Shown here piece after piece: positions 15,714 to 22,685 of a stretch of 23,518 bases of DNA. Source of the DNA: SIG575 sp045534165 (lineage in GTDB: Bacteria > Bacillota > Clostridia > Oscillospirales > Acutalibacteraceae); NCBI GenBank assembly GCA_045534165.1, contig JAZSJD010000049.1, positions 1 through 23,518 of the forward strand, read 5' to 3'. The translations under genes and the position numbers were made by a program. The notes under the pieces were generated by a model. The model was not told where the DNA came from. It ran no database searches and was given only the letters and a program-made list of their open reading frames with translations. Numbering within the stretch: the first letter of the stretch is position 1; every line of letters begins with the position of its first letter.

Positions 15714-16722
15714 AACCGTAAAGCAACGGCATTCCGTATTTGTTGAAGCTGACAGGTTCAATATAAGTAAGTCTTGGAGAATCATCAAATTCCTTTGTTT
15801 TATTTGCATGGTAAACCATATAAATTTCACCGTTTTTTCTGTAAAGGAAACTGCAATGACCTGCATTGTAAATATCGTTTGCTTTGTCGTCATATTTAAC
15901 ACGCGACAGACTCTTACTCCAGCTTGATGCTTTTATAACATCCTTACCATTAAGGGTAAGCATACCTAAGCAATAATAATCTGAACTGTATCCGCTTGCA
16001 GAATAAACAATAAAAATATCATCCTCATGATAAAGCACAGCCGGACCTTCATTTACTCGCCAGCCCTTTCTTTCCCAATACAAGTCAGGCGAAGAAAGTT
16101 TTACTGACGGTGCACCTTCTTTGAGAGTATAAGGATTTTCCATTTCCGTTATATAAATGCACTGATGGGCTACATCCACATAAGAAGAAGATACATAATA
16201 AAGTTTTCCGTCTTTCTTAAGATATGTACCGTCAATATTATTCAGCCCGTCAGGGGCAAGATATCCTTTGAATTCATATTCACCGAATATGTCGCTTGTT
16301 TTGCTTTCAAGAACAAAACCGTAACGATAAAAATCAGTATGTTCTTTTCCTGCTTCAGCTTTCGGCATTTTTCCTCTTGGTACAGCATTTTCATCAAACA
16401 AAGCGCAGGAAACAATATACCACTTATCACCTATTCTATGAATTTCAGGCGCCCAGATATCGCCCTTTATTCCGTTTTTACCTGCTGAATAAACTGTTTT
16501 CTTTTCAATAAGTGTAGTATCTTTATAAGATTTGATTTTTCTTATTTCAATATTTCCGCCTGTTGTGAAAGTATAATAAGTTTCACCTTCCCATTCAACA
16601 ATAAAAGGATCTCCCCCATTTTCCATATCAATGGGTGTTGTGTAAGGTGTTGCAGCCGATATACCGAAAATAGTCAGAATCGACATAAAACTATAAAATA
16701 TAAATCTGAAAAAGCTATACAT
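15712..16722 (-). CDS. GH43-like glycoside hydrolase (arabinosidase/xylosidase type)
   Basis: This 336-residue protein begins with a hydrophobic segment (about residues 5-22) that can be a signal peptide, then a single five-bladed beta-propeller domain typical of glycoside hydrolase family 43. The three catalytic acids are recognisable: GGDPFIV (base D38), NNIDGTYLK (D164, pKa modulator) and VNEGPAVL (acid E225). IWAPEIHRIGDKWY and NAGHCSFLY (H289, the usual metal-site His) support this. The enzyme probably removes arabinose or xylose from plant polysaccharide side chains outside the cytoplasm; specificity is not predictable here. The ATG follows GAGGTG. It lies downstream of the glnA terminator with only about 50 bases between. 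Confidence 0.86.
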   Translation of the reverse strand: MYSFFRFIFYSFMSILTIFGISAATPYTTPIDMENGGDPFIVEWEGETYYTFTTGGNIEIRKIKSYKDTTLIEKKTVYSAGKNGIKGDIWAPEIHRIGDKWYIVSCALFDENAVPRGKMPKAEAGKEHTDFYRYGFVLESKTSDIFGEYEFKGYLAPDGLNNIDGTYLKKDGKLYYVSSSYVDVAHQCIYITEMENPYTLKEGAPSVKLSSPDLYWERKGWRVNEGPAVLYHEDDIFIVYSASGYSSDYYCLGMLTLNGKDVIKASSWSKSLSRVKYDDKANDIYNAGHCSFLYRKNGEIYMVYHANKTKEFDDSPRLTYIEPVSFNKYGMPLLYG

Positions 16723-16741
16723 AGTTCACCTCATAAAACCA

Positions 16742-16764
16742 GAGCCGTTGATAAACAACGGCTC
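16742..16764 (-). terminator. Terminator hairpin after glnA, in the leader of the glycosidase gene
   Basis: GAGCCGTTG and CAACGGCTC form a perfect 9-bp stem with a 5-base loop. On the minus strand it follows the glnA stop by about 7 bases and is trailed by TGGTTTTATG, a fair but interrupted U-run. It lies 20 bases upstream of the glycosidase ATG. Confidence 0.7.
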
Positions 16765-16771
16765 GTTTTTA

Positions 16772-18196
16772 TTAAAGATTATAATATTTATCAAATTCTG
16801 CGGGATGAGGAATTTTTGCAAGTTCACGACATTCTTCACGTTTTGCTTTAATGAAGTTTGTAAGAAGTTCTTCCGGGAATACTCCGCCTGCTGTGAGATA
16901 ATCATGGTCTTTTTCAAGAGCATCCAGAGATTCTTCAAGAGAAACGGGAAGATGGCTGAGTTTTGCTTTTTCTTCATCACTCAAATGGTAAAGGTTTACG
17001 TCATAGGGACCCCAACCATTTGCATGAGGATCAATTTTATTCTTAACACCGTCAAGACCTGCCATAAGGATTGCTGCATAGCAGAAATAGGGGTTGCAGG
17101 TAGCATCAGGGTTACGAAGTTCAAAACGACGCTTGTCAGGGCTCTTTGCATATGCAGGAATACGGATAACAGCACTACGGTTAGATGTTGCATAACCAAC
17201 TGTTACAGGAGCTTCAAAGCCGGGCACAAGACGTTTGAATGAGTTTGTGCTGGGGTTTGTGATAGCACAAAGAGATGCAATATGTTTAAGAAGACCGCCC
17301 ATAAAGTAGTGAGCTGTTTCACTCAAGTTTGAATAACCGTTATCATCTGAGAAAACAGGCTGACCATCTTTGAAGAGAAGCATATGTACGTGCATACCGC
17401 TGCCAGCTTCACCGTAAATGGGTTTGGGCATAAATGTTGCAGTTTTGCCATATTTGAGAGCTGTGTTGTGGATGATATATTTAATCATCATTGATGCGTC
17501 TGCCATATGAACAACTTCGCCAAGCTGGGGTTCAATTTCGAACTGACCTGAAGCTGCAACTTCGGGATGATGATAGTTGATATCAATACCCATTTCTTTC
17601 ATCAGCATACACATTTCACTTCTGCATTCATAAGAAACGTCAAAGGGTTTTGCGATGTGGTAGTTCTTTTGTTTCGGAACAACAACACCTTTGCCTTCAA
17701 CTGAGCTGTTCCAATAAGACTGTTTAGCATCAACTGAAGCGCCGATATAGTTTCCGCCAACGCCCCATGTAACGTCATCAAAGAGATAGAATTCGAATTC
17801 GGGAAGAATTTTCATTGTATCAGCGATTCCGCTTTCTTTCATATACTCAACAGCTGCACGGATAATATTACGGGGATACTGTGCAAGAGGACGGTTTTCA
17901 GGATTATCAATAATCATTGCATTACCTGTCATTGACAATGTGGGAATTTCGCAGAATGGGTCAATTACTGCTGTTTCAGGGTCAGGAATGAACACCATAT
18001 CACTTTTTTCAACAACAGCATAGCCATAGTTTGAAGCGTCAAAACCAATACCGCTCTTCATTGTATCTTCTGAAAAGTTTTCAGCAGGTATTGTTACGTG
18101 ACGGTACTGACCGTTAATGTCAACCATTTTAAAGTCAACCATCTTAATATCGTTTTCTTTAATGAATTCAAGTACGTCTTTTGCACTCTTTATCAT
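16772..18196 (-). CDS. glnA: Glutamine synthetase type I
   Basis: GlnA joins glutamate and ammonia using ATP. I use the ATG at 18196 (MIKSAKDVLEFIKEN), which has AGGAGA seven bases upstream; an in-frame TTG farther upstream is within the promoter. The 474-residue protein has the N-terminal beta-grasp domain and the catalytic domain with FEFYLFD, GSGMHVHMLLF, NPSTNSFKRLVPGFEAP (ATP site), RSAVIRIP and RRFELRNPDATCNPY. Motifs and length match the GSI group of clostridia. No glnR gene or tandem GlnR/TnrA-type operator is recognisable nearby. It has its own strong promoter and terminator. Confidence 0.97.
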   Translation of the reverse strand: MIKSAKDVLEFIKENDIKMVDFKMVDINGQYRHVTIPAENFSEDTMKSGIGFDASNYGYAVVEKSDMVFIPDPETAVIDPFCEIPTLSMTGNAMIIDNPENRPLAQYPRNIIRAAVEYMKESGIADTMKILPEFEFYLFDDVTWGVGGNYIGASVDAKQSYWNSSVEGKGVVVPKQKNYHIAKPFDVSYECRSEMCMLMKEMGIDINYHHPEVAASGQFEIEPQLGEVVHMADASMMIKYIIHNTALKYGKTATFMPKPIYGEAGSGMHVHMLLFKDGQPVFSDDNGYSNLSETAHYFMGGLLKHIASLCAITNPSTNSFKRLVPGFEAPVTVGYATSNRSAVIRIPAYAKSPDKRRFELRNPDATCNPYFCYAAILMAGLDGVKNKIDPHANGWGPYDVNLYHLSDEEKAKLSHLPVSLEESLDALEKDHDYLTAGGVFPEELLTNFIKAKREECRELAKIPHPAEFDKYYNL

Positions 18197-18227
18197 TTTA
18201 ACATCTCCTTTTAAAGAACTTGAAATA

Positions 18228-18256
18228 AGTATATCAATATTTTTTCTGTTCGTCAA
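18228..18256 (-). promoter_or_regulatory. Sigma-A promoter of glnA
   Basis: On the minus strand TTGACG (18256-18251) is followed after 17 bases by TATACT (18233-18228). The start would be near 18221, 25 bases before the ATG. The -35 lies only 18 bases after the stop of the hydrolase gene. Confidence 0.8.
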
Positions 18257-18274
18257 TATAAGTGAAAAACAAAA

Positions 18275-19309
18275 TTAAGCACCTATCAGACCGAAAACAT
18301 AGATAAAGAAATTTTTGAAAAGATTTATAATCATATCAAATAAACCCATACTGTTTTCAACAGCAGCACTTCCTGCGTCTGTTGCTGCTTTACCATCAAA
18401 ATCACTTTCAAAAGAAGAAATCCATGAAATCATTCCGTCAGGATATGTAAGTGTTACGTTTTCTCCGTTTCCGTCAACAGTTTTCATATACGGATAATCA
18501 CCATTTTCTGATGAGAACATATCATGGTTAACTGCAAACCAGGAATGATGTGAACTGGGAGTTGCTCTTCCATCTTCATAGCATACCCTTGAAAGACTTG
18601 AAAAACGAAGATTTTCTTTGTTATTGCTGTTTGCAACAATATTGTTCCATGTAGGTGTTACCCATGCAAAATAGTTTACAAGGGGGTCAGGAACACCGCT
18701 TGTGAGCCATATCGGCATATCCTTAAGCTGTGAAACTGCTTCTTCACCGGGAGTCCATGCAGGACAAATGGGGAAAGCTGCTGCAAACATTTCAGGGTAA
18801 GCAACTGCCATTTTAAGTGTCATTTTGCCACCCATAGAATATCCGCCGATATAAATACGTGTTACATCAATATTCTTTTTGTTCTTTGCAATGAAATCAT
18901 CAATTGCACTTCTCAAGGGGAAAATCAGACTATCTGTCCAGAAAAGACCTTCTTCTTCAACAGAACGTGCTGCTAAAACAAATGCACCTTTTGTATCCTT
19001 AAATCGGCTCTGGAAATCATCACTTACCCAATAAGCGATGTTGCTCTTTTCAATCTGTTTGCCCTCATATTCGCCATCACCCATACCGTGAAGCCATATA
19101 ACAAGAGGATATTTTGTTTTGTCATTTGCTTTCACAGGTGAATAGTAACGGTAGTCAATAGAATATCCGTCTGTTTCAGGGCCTACACCTGCCTGGAAAC
19201 TTGCTTTCAGACTTTCGAGGTCATCGCCCTCAGCAAAAGCTACCACAGAAAAAGATGAGAGTGTGAATAAAACGCATAAGAATAAACAAATAATTTTTTT
19301 CATTTTCAT
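18275..19309 (-). CDS. Exported alpha/beta hydrolase (esterase/peptidase-like)
   Basis: The 344-residue protein has a signal peptide (MKMKK, then hydrophobic 6-24, cleavage near AFAEG). The alpha/beta-hydrolase core includes LVIWLHGMGDG (oxyanion region, residues 69-79), the nucleophile elbow GGYSMGG (S158), SGVPDPLV (D209 as probable acid) and SSHHSWF (H255 or H256). It resembles the prolyl-oligopeptidase/PHB-depolymerase-like esterases of gut Clostridia. After a short linker the protein ends in a hydrophobic helix (MIINLFKNFFIYVFGLIGA), perhaps for surface retention. AGGAGG stands eight bases before the first ATG. No terminator is seen before the glnA promoter, so some readthrough into glnA is likely. 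Confidence 0.84.
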   Translation of the reverse strand: MKMKKIICLFLCVLFTLSSFSVVAFAEGDDLESLKASFQAGVGPETDGYSIDYRYYSPVKANDKTKYPLVIWLHGMGDGEYEGKQIEKSNIAYWVSDDFQSRFKDTKGAFVLAARSVEEEGLFWTDSLIFPLRSAIDDFIAKNKKNIDVTRIYIGGYSMGGKMTLKMAVAYPEMFAAAFPICPAWTPGEEAVSQLKDMPIWLTSGVPDPLVNYFAWVTPTWNNIVANSNNKENLRFSSLSRVCYEDGRATPSSHHSWFAVNHDMFSSENGDYPYMKTVDGNGENVTLTYPDGMISWISSFESDFDGKAATDAGSAAVENSMGLFDMIINLFKNFFIYVFGLIGA

Positions 19310-19331
19310 AATTTATTCCTCCTTTTTCTTG

Positions 19332-19360
19332 ATTTTATCACAAGAAAAAAACAAAAACAA
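19332..19360 (-). promoter_or_regulatory. Promoter of the exported alpha/beta hydrolase gene
   Basis: On the minus strand TTGTTT (19360-19355) and TAAAAT (19337-19332) are spaced by 17 bases. The start near 19325 is 15 bases before the ATG, close to the ribosome binding site. Confidence 0.5.
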
Positions 19361-19406
19361 TAGAATAACAAAAATTCCTCTGATAAATTATTTTAAAAAA
19401 GAAAAT

Positions 19407-19475
19407 AGCACTCATTTTCAGAGTACTTTTAGGCATTTTAAAAAACCGAAACCCCTATATTTCAAGGGATTTCGG
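19407..19475 (-). repeat. Structured repeat, copy A (tandem terminator-like hairpins after the protease gene)
   Basis: This 69-bp element contains AGCACTCATTTTCAGAGT and, 39 bases on, a 30-base block ending GGGATTTCGG that matches copy B (22561-22628) at 29 of 30 positions. Read on the minus strand it gives a stem CCGAAA/TTTCGG with inner CCCT/AGGG followed by TTTTTT, then a second stem around TGAAAAT with a weaker T tract. It lies about 170 bases downstream of the protease stop. Confidence 0.85.
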
Positions 19476-19644
19476 TTATATTGTATTTGCGAACAAATTG
19501 TCATTATAATTTTTCGGTTGAAATATATACTTATTGTTGAAAATGACTTTGAGACCGTAGTATCGATTTCGTCTGAATGTTCGTATTCATAAAAACTGTG
19601 TTTATGTAGAAAATAGAGCAAAAATTGGTCCAAAAATTATTCCA
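19476..19644. other. Non-coding stretch downstream of the protease gene
   Basis: No gene is visible. On the plus strand TTGTAT (19481-19486) and TATAAT (19505-19510) at 18 bases form a promoter-like pair pointing towards the 3' end of the protease gene. An 18-base sequence at 19624-19641 recurs at 19688-19705 with one mismatch, on either side of the protease stop codon. Confidence 0.4.
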
Positions 19645-22074
19645 TTAATTGCCAATATGCTTCATAACAAAATTAAACAGAGGAAAGATTGGTCCCAAAA
19701 TTATTTGCATAAATTTCCCCCAGAAGTCACAACAAAATATTTGGACTATTCGGTCAATTGTGAACATCACTATATCACCTACAGTTTCAAACCATATACC
19801 CCACATTTCTCCCAGTGTGCTAAATGCCGCAACGAAATCATTGTTCATGAACTCATTCTTCAAACGCTCCTGCATGATGCTTTGCAGCTCTTCTTCCATT
19901 TCTATATTATATCTCTCACTCGTGTGTTTTTTAAACAGCTTGCCTAAATCACCATCCAGCCGTGTTTCGGTGATAAGCCCTTTTTCAAGCAACAGTGACT
20001 CCACCGCATTCTTCAGGTTCACAACAGGATATGCTCTTCCTTTGCTATCAAAGGAACTTACTGTCATCGCACTGTCTACAGCGGTAGAAACCAGCTTTTC
20101 CTTTACTTGTTCGGGAGTCTGTTCCAGATCCACAGACCAGATCTGCGCAGCACATGCTGCCACAATAGGTGCAGCCATGGAGGTGCCGGGATAAGAATAG
20201 TAACCATTGCGAACGGTGCTGTAAATATAATCTCCCGGTGCACAAATGGTCACCTGATCTCCATAATTGGAAAAATTGGCCAGTTCCAGATCACGTTCGA
20301 AGGCACCGTAATCCGTATTCTCTGCAACTGCACCTACAACGATAATGGCGTTCATAATGTCGTCCGCCGTATATTTAGTTTCGGACATCTCCTCTATGGC
20401 GAGTTTAGCACAATCTTCAGTAACGGAACAGACCCAGCCGGCATACTTTGCATCAATACAGTCATTTCCTGCAGCATTTACAATCAGAAATTCCGGTCCG
20501 AATGCCCGCAAAAGAACCAGTACATCCTTTGCGACTTCAACGCCTACTCTAAACCACACTTCTTTTGAATACTCCTTACCTGTATCAGGGTTGAAAGGTT
20601 GGTTTTTATCGTTTATAGCATAATGCTCCACGCCCTTACTGTCTTCCATCTTTCTCCAGTTTTTAGCAATGCTACGGTTTATTACCCGGCAATCCTTCTG
20701 GCTCAGCAGCATAACACTGGCTTTGAGATTCAAGCTTTGCACATTCATTTTGTTATCACAAAACCCATAAAGGGAATACGGTCCGGAAAGGATTCCGTTG
20801 ATTCCTTTGCCGTTGCCGCGGGTAGCACCGATGATTCCGGCAACATGTGTCCCATGGTTGTATTCCTTAGCCATTTTTTTATCGTCCAGCGTTTGATTAT
20901 TTGCAAATGGATTCACCACGGTAATCTGAAGGTCCGGATGTTCTGTATCGAAGCCACCGTCAATGACACCAACGGTGACATGCGAATAATAATCTGTATA
21001 CGCCCAGGCGGAAGGTGCACCAATCAGCTCCTGATGCCAGTTCTTGCCACCAGGGAAAATCATACTCCATAGTGGGAATAAAAAGTTTCGGATTCCCTGC
21101 GGGATCCATGTCCATTCTCCCCAGGGATCATTGGGGAGAACCTCATCAAGGTCCGGATCGTTCCATTGTATAGAGGCGGATTGATCTACGCTATCCGTAC
21201 ATGCACGGACTACGCTTTTCTCACGGAGCAGTTTTTCACAGACTTTATCCAGAGCCTCTCTGCCGGATTCAGCCACGCGCAGCTCGAAGCAGTCAATAGC
21301 ATCGATACAGCCAATCAGTTCACCGTTTACCAATGATGCTACACGCTGAACCTCCTTATCGCTCACTCCGGATTCAAAGAACACAAGGATCACATGGTCC
21401 ACGTAGCCGGAAACATGATCGTCAAAACGGAAATCTTTCTCATCCGGCATATAAGTTCCACCCAGCGATTTTCTCAGCGGTGTGCTTGCTTCCGGTTCGA
21501 TGTACTCTGCCTGAATTTGCTGATTATCGGAGTTTCCGATACTTCCACCGGGCAGAAATTTTCCGAAAAGAAATATCCCTGCCAGCCCCAATACAAGTCC
21601 AATCGCCAAAATGATAAGAAAAGCCTTCAGACATCCGGATGGTTTCTTTTTTCCGTTTTTTTGATTTTCGTTTTTTTGATTTTCGTTTTTCTGATTTTCG
21701 TTTTTCGATTTTTCGTTTTTCTGCTTTTCGGTTTTCGGTTTCACCGAAGTGGCAGATGGCTGGGGTTGTCCTTGTGTCACCGAAGTGACGGGTGGTTTAG
21801 GTTTGCTTTGCGTTGCCGAAGCGACGGGCGGTTGCGGTTTTCTTTGCGTTGCCGAAGCGACGGGCGGTTGCGGTTTTCTTTGCGTTGCCGAAGCGACGGG
21901 CTGTTTGGGTTGTCTTTCTGGTACCGAAGTAGCAGATGGTTTTGTGCGTACGGGCATGGCTTTCTTGGAACCATCGCTCGCAGGTTTTGCGTTTGCCTTT
22001 CCGTTTAATGCGCCACATTTCGGACAGTAGCGTTCGTTTGCTTGCATGAGGCAGCCACAGTCTTTACAATACAT
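19645..22074 (-). CDS. Membrane-anchored subtilisin-like (S8) serine protease with N-terminal zinc ribbon
   Basis: The 809-residue protein has an unusual order of parts. Residues 3-20 form a zinc ribbon (CKDCG and CPKCG). Residues 55-111 are five proline-rich repeats of about 12 residues (KPQPPVASATQR), and 119-140 are lysine/asparagine KNENQ repeats. One transmembrane helix lies at 150-172. Residues 225-290 resemble a subtilase propeptide. The S8 domain follows from about 345 to 665 with catalytic D372 (VIDGG), H407 (NHGTHVAG), oxyanion N537 (NAAGN) and S632 (GTSMAAP), all intact. A C-terminal region ends in hydrophobic helices. The zinc ribbon should be cytoplasmic and the protease extracytoplasmic. 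The ribosome binding site is weak and the gene is locally more GC-rich than its neighbours. Substrate unknown. Confidence 0.88.
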   Translation of the reverse strand: MYCKDCGCLMQANERYCPKCGALNGKANAKPASDGSKKAMPVRTKPSATSVPERQPKQPVASATQRKPQPPVASATQRKPQPPVASATQSKPKPPVTSVTQGQPQPSATSVKPKTEKQKNEKSKNENQKNENQKNENQKNGKKKPSGCLKAFLIILAIGLVLGLAGIFLFGKFLPGGSIGNSDNQQIQAEYIEPEASTPLRKSLGGTYMPDEKDFRFDDHVSGYVDHVILVFFESGVSDKEVQRVASLVNGELIGCIDAIDCFELRVAESGREALDKVCEKLLREKSVVRACTDSVDQSASIQWNDPDLDEVLPNDPWGEWTWIPQGIRNFLFPLWSMIFPGGKNWHQELIGAPSAWAYTDYYSHVTVGVIDGGFDTEHPDLQITVVNPFANNQTLDDKKMAKEYNHGTHVAGIIGATRGNGKGINGILSGPYSLYGFCDNKMNVQSLNLKASVMLLSQKDCRVINRSIAKNWRKMEDSKGVEHYAINDKNQPFNPDTGKEYSKEVWFRVGVEVAKDVLVLLRAFGPEFLIVNAAGNDCIDAKYAGWVCSVTEDCAKLAIEEMSETKYTADDIMNAIIVVGAVAENTDYGAFERDLELANFSNYGDQVTICAPGDYIYSTVRNGYYSYPGTSMAAPIVAACAAQIWSVDLEQTPEQVKEKLVSTAVDSAMTVSSFDSKGRAYPVVNLKNAVESLLLEKGLITETRLDGDLGKLFKKHTSERYNIEMEEELQSIMQERLKNEFMNNDFVAAFSTLGEMWGIWFETVGDIVMFTIDRIVQIFCCDFWGKFMQIILGPIFPLFNFVMKHIGN
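21655..21720 (-). repeat. 15-bp coding repeats (KNENQ)
   Basis: Near-identical 15-base units (TTTTTGATTTTCGTT type on the plus strand) encode a charged KNENQ-type linker just before the transmembrane helix of the protease. Copy number is likely to vary between strains. Confidence 0.85.
21742..21912 (-). repeat. 36-bp coding minisatellite (proline-rich linker)
   Basis: About five in-frame 36-base units encode the PPVASATQR-type linker. Two adjacent units (21818-21853 and 21854-21889) are identical, while the flanking ones are diverged, which suggests recent unit duplication. Confidence 0.88.
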
Positions 22075-22089
22075 GATAATACCCGTTTC

Positions 22090-22142
22090 GGTCGCTTTTC
22101 ATCAGGCACAAACAGAAATAAAAGAGTGCCGGACAGGCGACC
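22090..22142 (-). promoter_or_regulatory. Leader hairpin upstream of the protease start
   Basis: On the minus strand GGTCGC pairs with GCGACC and, inside it, GGCAC pairs with GTGCC, with small internal loops. The structure ends about 15 bases before the protease ATG, in the region where a clear ribosome binding site is lacking. It may control translation; that is inference. Confidence 0.4.
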
Positions 22143-22374
22143 ACCTTTCTTGTAGAATCTGATTGAGGAAAAACACACTACAAAACACGGTAGGATGAAT
22201 CGTAGATTGCGTTTCACTCAAAACAGTATGATATATAAACACATTTCAAAATAACATACCATTCGAGAAAAATCAACTATTTTTGCAAAAATAACAGTTC
22301 ATCATATAAAACAGTTCATATTTTGGAACTTGAAATACTTATAACTTTTGAAAAAGTGCAAAAAAATAAAGCTC
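22143..22374. other. Non-coding leader region between protease and small ORF
   Basis: No convincing gene is seen. AACAGTTCAT occurs twice (22293-22302 and 22310-22319), one and a half helical turns apart, and could bind a regulator. On the minus strand a weak TTGATT-17-TATTTT pair occurs near 22250-22282 and might be a protease promoter. A T-run after the small ORF (about 22361-22366 on the minus strand) may end its transcript. Confidence 0.3.
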
Positions 22375-22425
22375 TTAACCACAAGGACTTTTCTTTGTAT
22401 CTTTGGTTGAATAGTTTGTTTCCAT
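22375..22425 (-). CDS. Candidate 16-residue small ORF or leader peptide
   Basis: METNYSTKDTKKSPCG is preceded by GAGGTGAG at good spacing and by a strong promoter (TTGTTT-17-TATAAT). The predicted transcript starts almost at the ribosome binding site. After the stop there is a weak AAAG/CTTT stem and a run of T. It may be a real small protein, a leader peptide of the protease transcript or the stump of a gene cut off by rearrangement. I do not recognise the sequence. Confidence 0.4.
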   Translation of the reverse strand: METNYSTKDTKKSPCG

Positions 22426-22446
22426 AAAAATCTCACCTCAAAAAGT

Positions 22447-22475
22447 ATTATAACACTGAAGAGTTTAATAAACAA
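22447..22475 (-). promoter_or_regulatory. Strong promoter before the 16-codon ORF
   Basis: On the minus strand TTGTTT (22475-22470) and a perfect TATAAT (22452-22447) are 17 bases apart. The start is expected near 22440, immediately before GAGGTGAG. Confidence 0.65.
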
Positions 22476-22560
22476 GCAACTCGTTGTTGCGGTGCAGGAA
22501 GTGGTATTTTTATACTCCGTACACTATTACAATTACACTGGTGCTCTTAAAAATGAAAAA

Positions 22561-22628
22561 AGCACTCATTTTCAGAGTGCGTTGAGGCATAAAAAAGTCC
22601 GAACCCCCTATATTTCAAGGGATTTCGG
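22561..22628 (-). repeat. Structured repeat, copy B (tandem terminator-like hairpins after the four-helix-bundle gene)
   Basis: This is the second copy of the element at 19407-19475, in the same orientation. Read on the minus strand, CCGAA...TTCGG with inner CCCTT/AGGGG is followed by ACTTTTTT, and GCACTC/GAGTGC (perfect 6-bp stem, loop TGAAAAT) is followed by TTTTTTC. The element starts about 58 bases after the stop of the four-helix-bundle gene and can terminate its transcript. Confidence 0.86.
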
Positions 22629-22685
22629 CTGTATTACCATCGGTACCAGTTGTTTCCAACTGCCAACTTTTACTTTTCAACATTT

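Noticed and set aside
16748..17242. 164-codon plus-strand ORF opposite glnA
   Set aside because: It is a cysteine- and phenylalanine-rich antisense frame of a conserved gene, with no ribosome binding site.
20107..21072. Plus-strand ORFs opposite the protease
   Set aside because: They are antisense frames across the S8 catalytic motifs; no domain or start signal supports them.
21742..21912. 36-bp repeats that could suggest a CRISPR array
   Set aside because: The units are contiguous, without spacers, and in frame within the protease gene, so they are a coding minisatellite.
19407..22628. Insertion sequence or composite transposon around the protease
   Set aside because: No transposase gene and no terminal inverted repeats or target duplications are visible; the flanking copies are structured direct repeats, so only a cassette-like hypothesis is kept.
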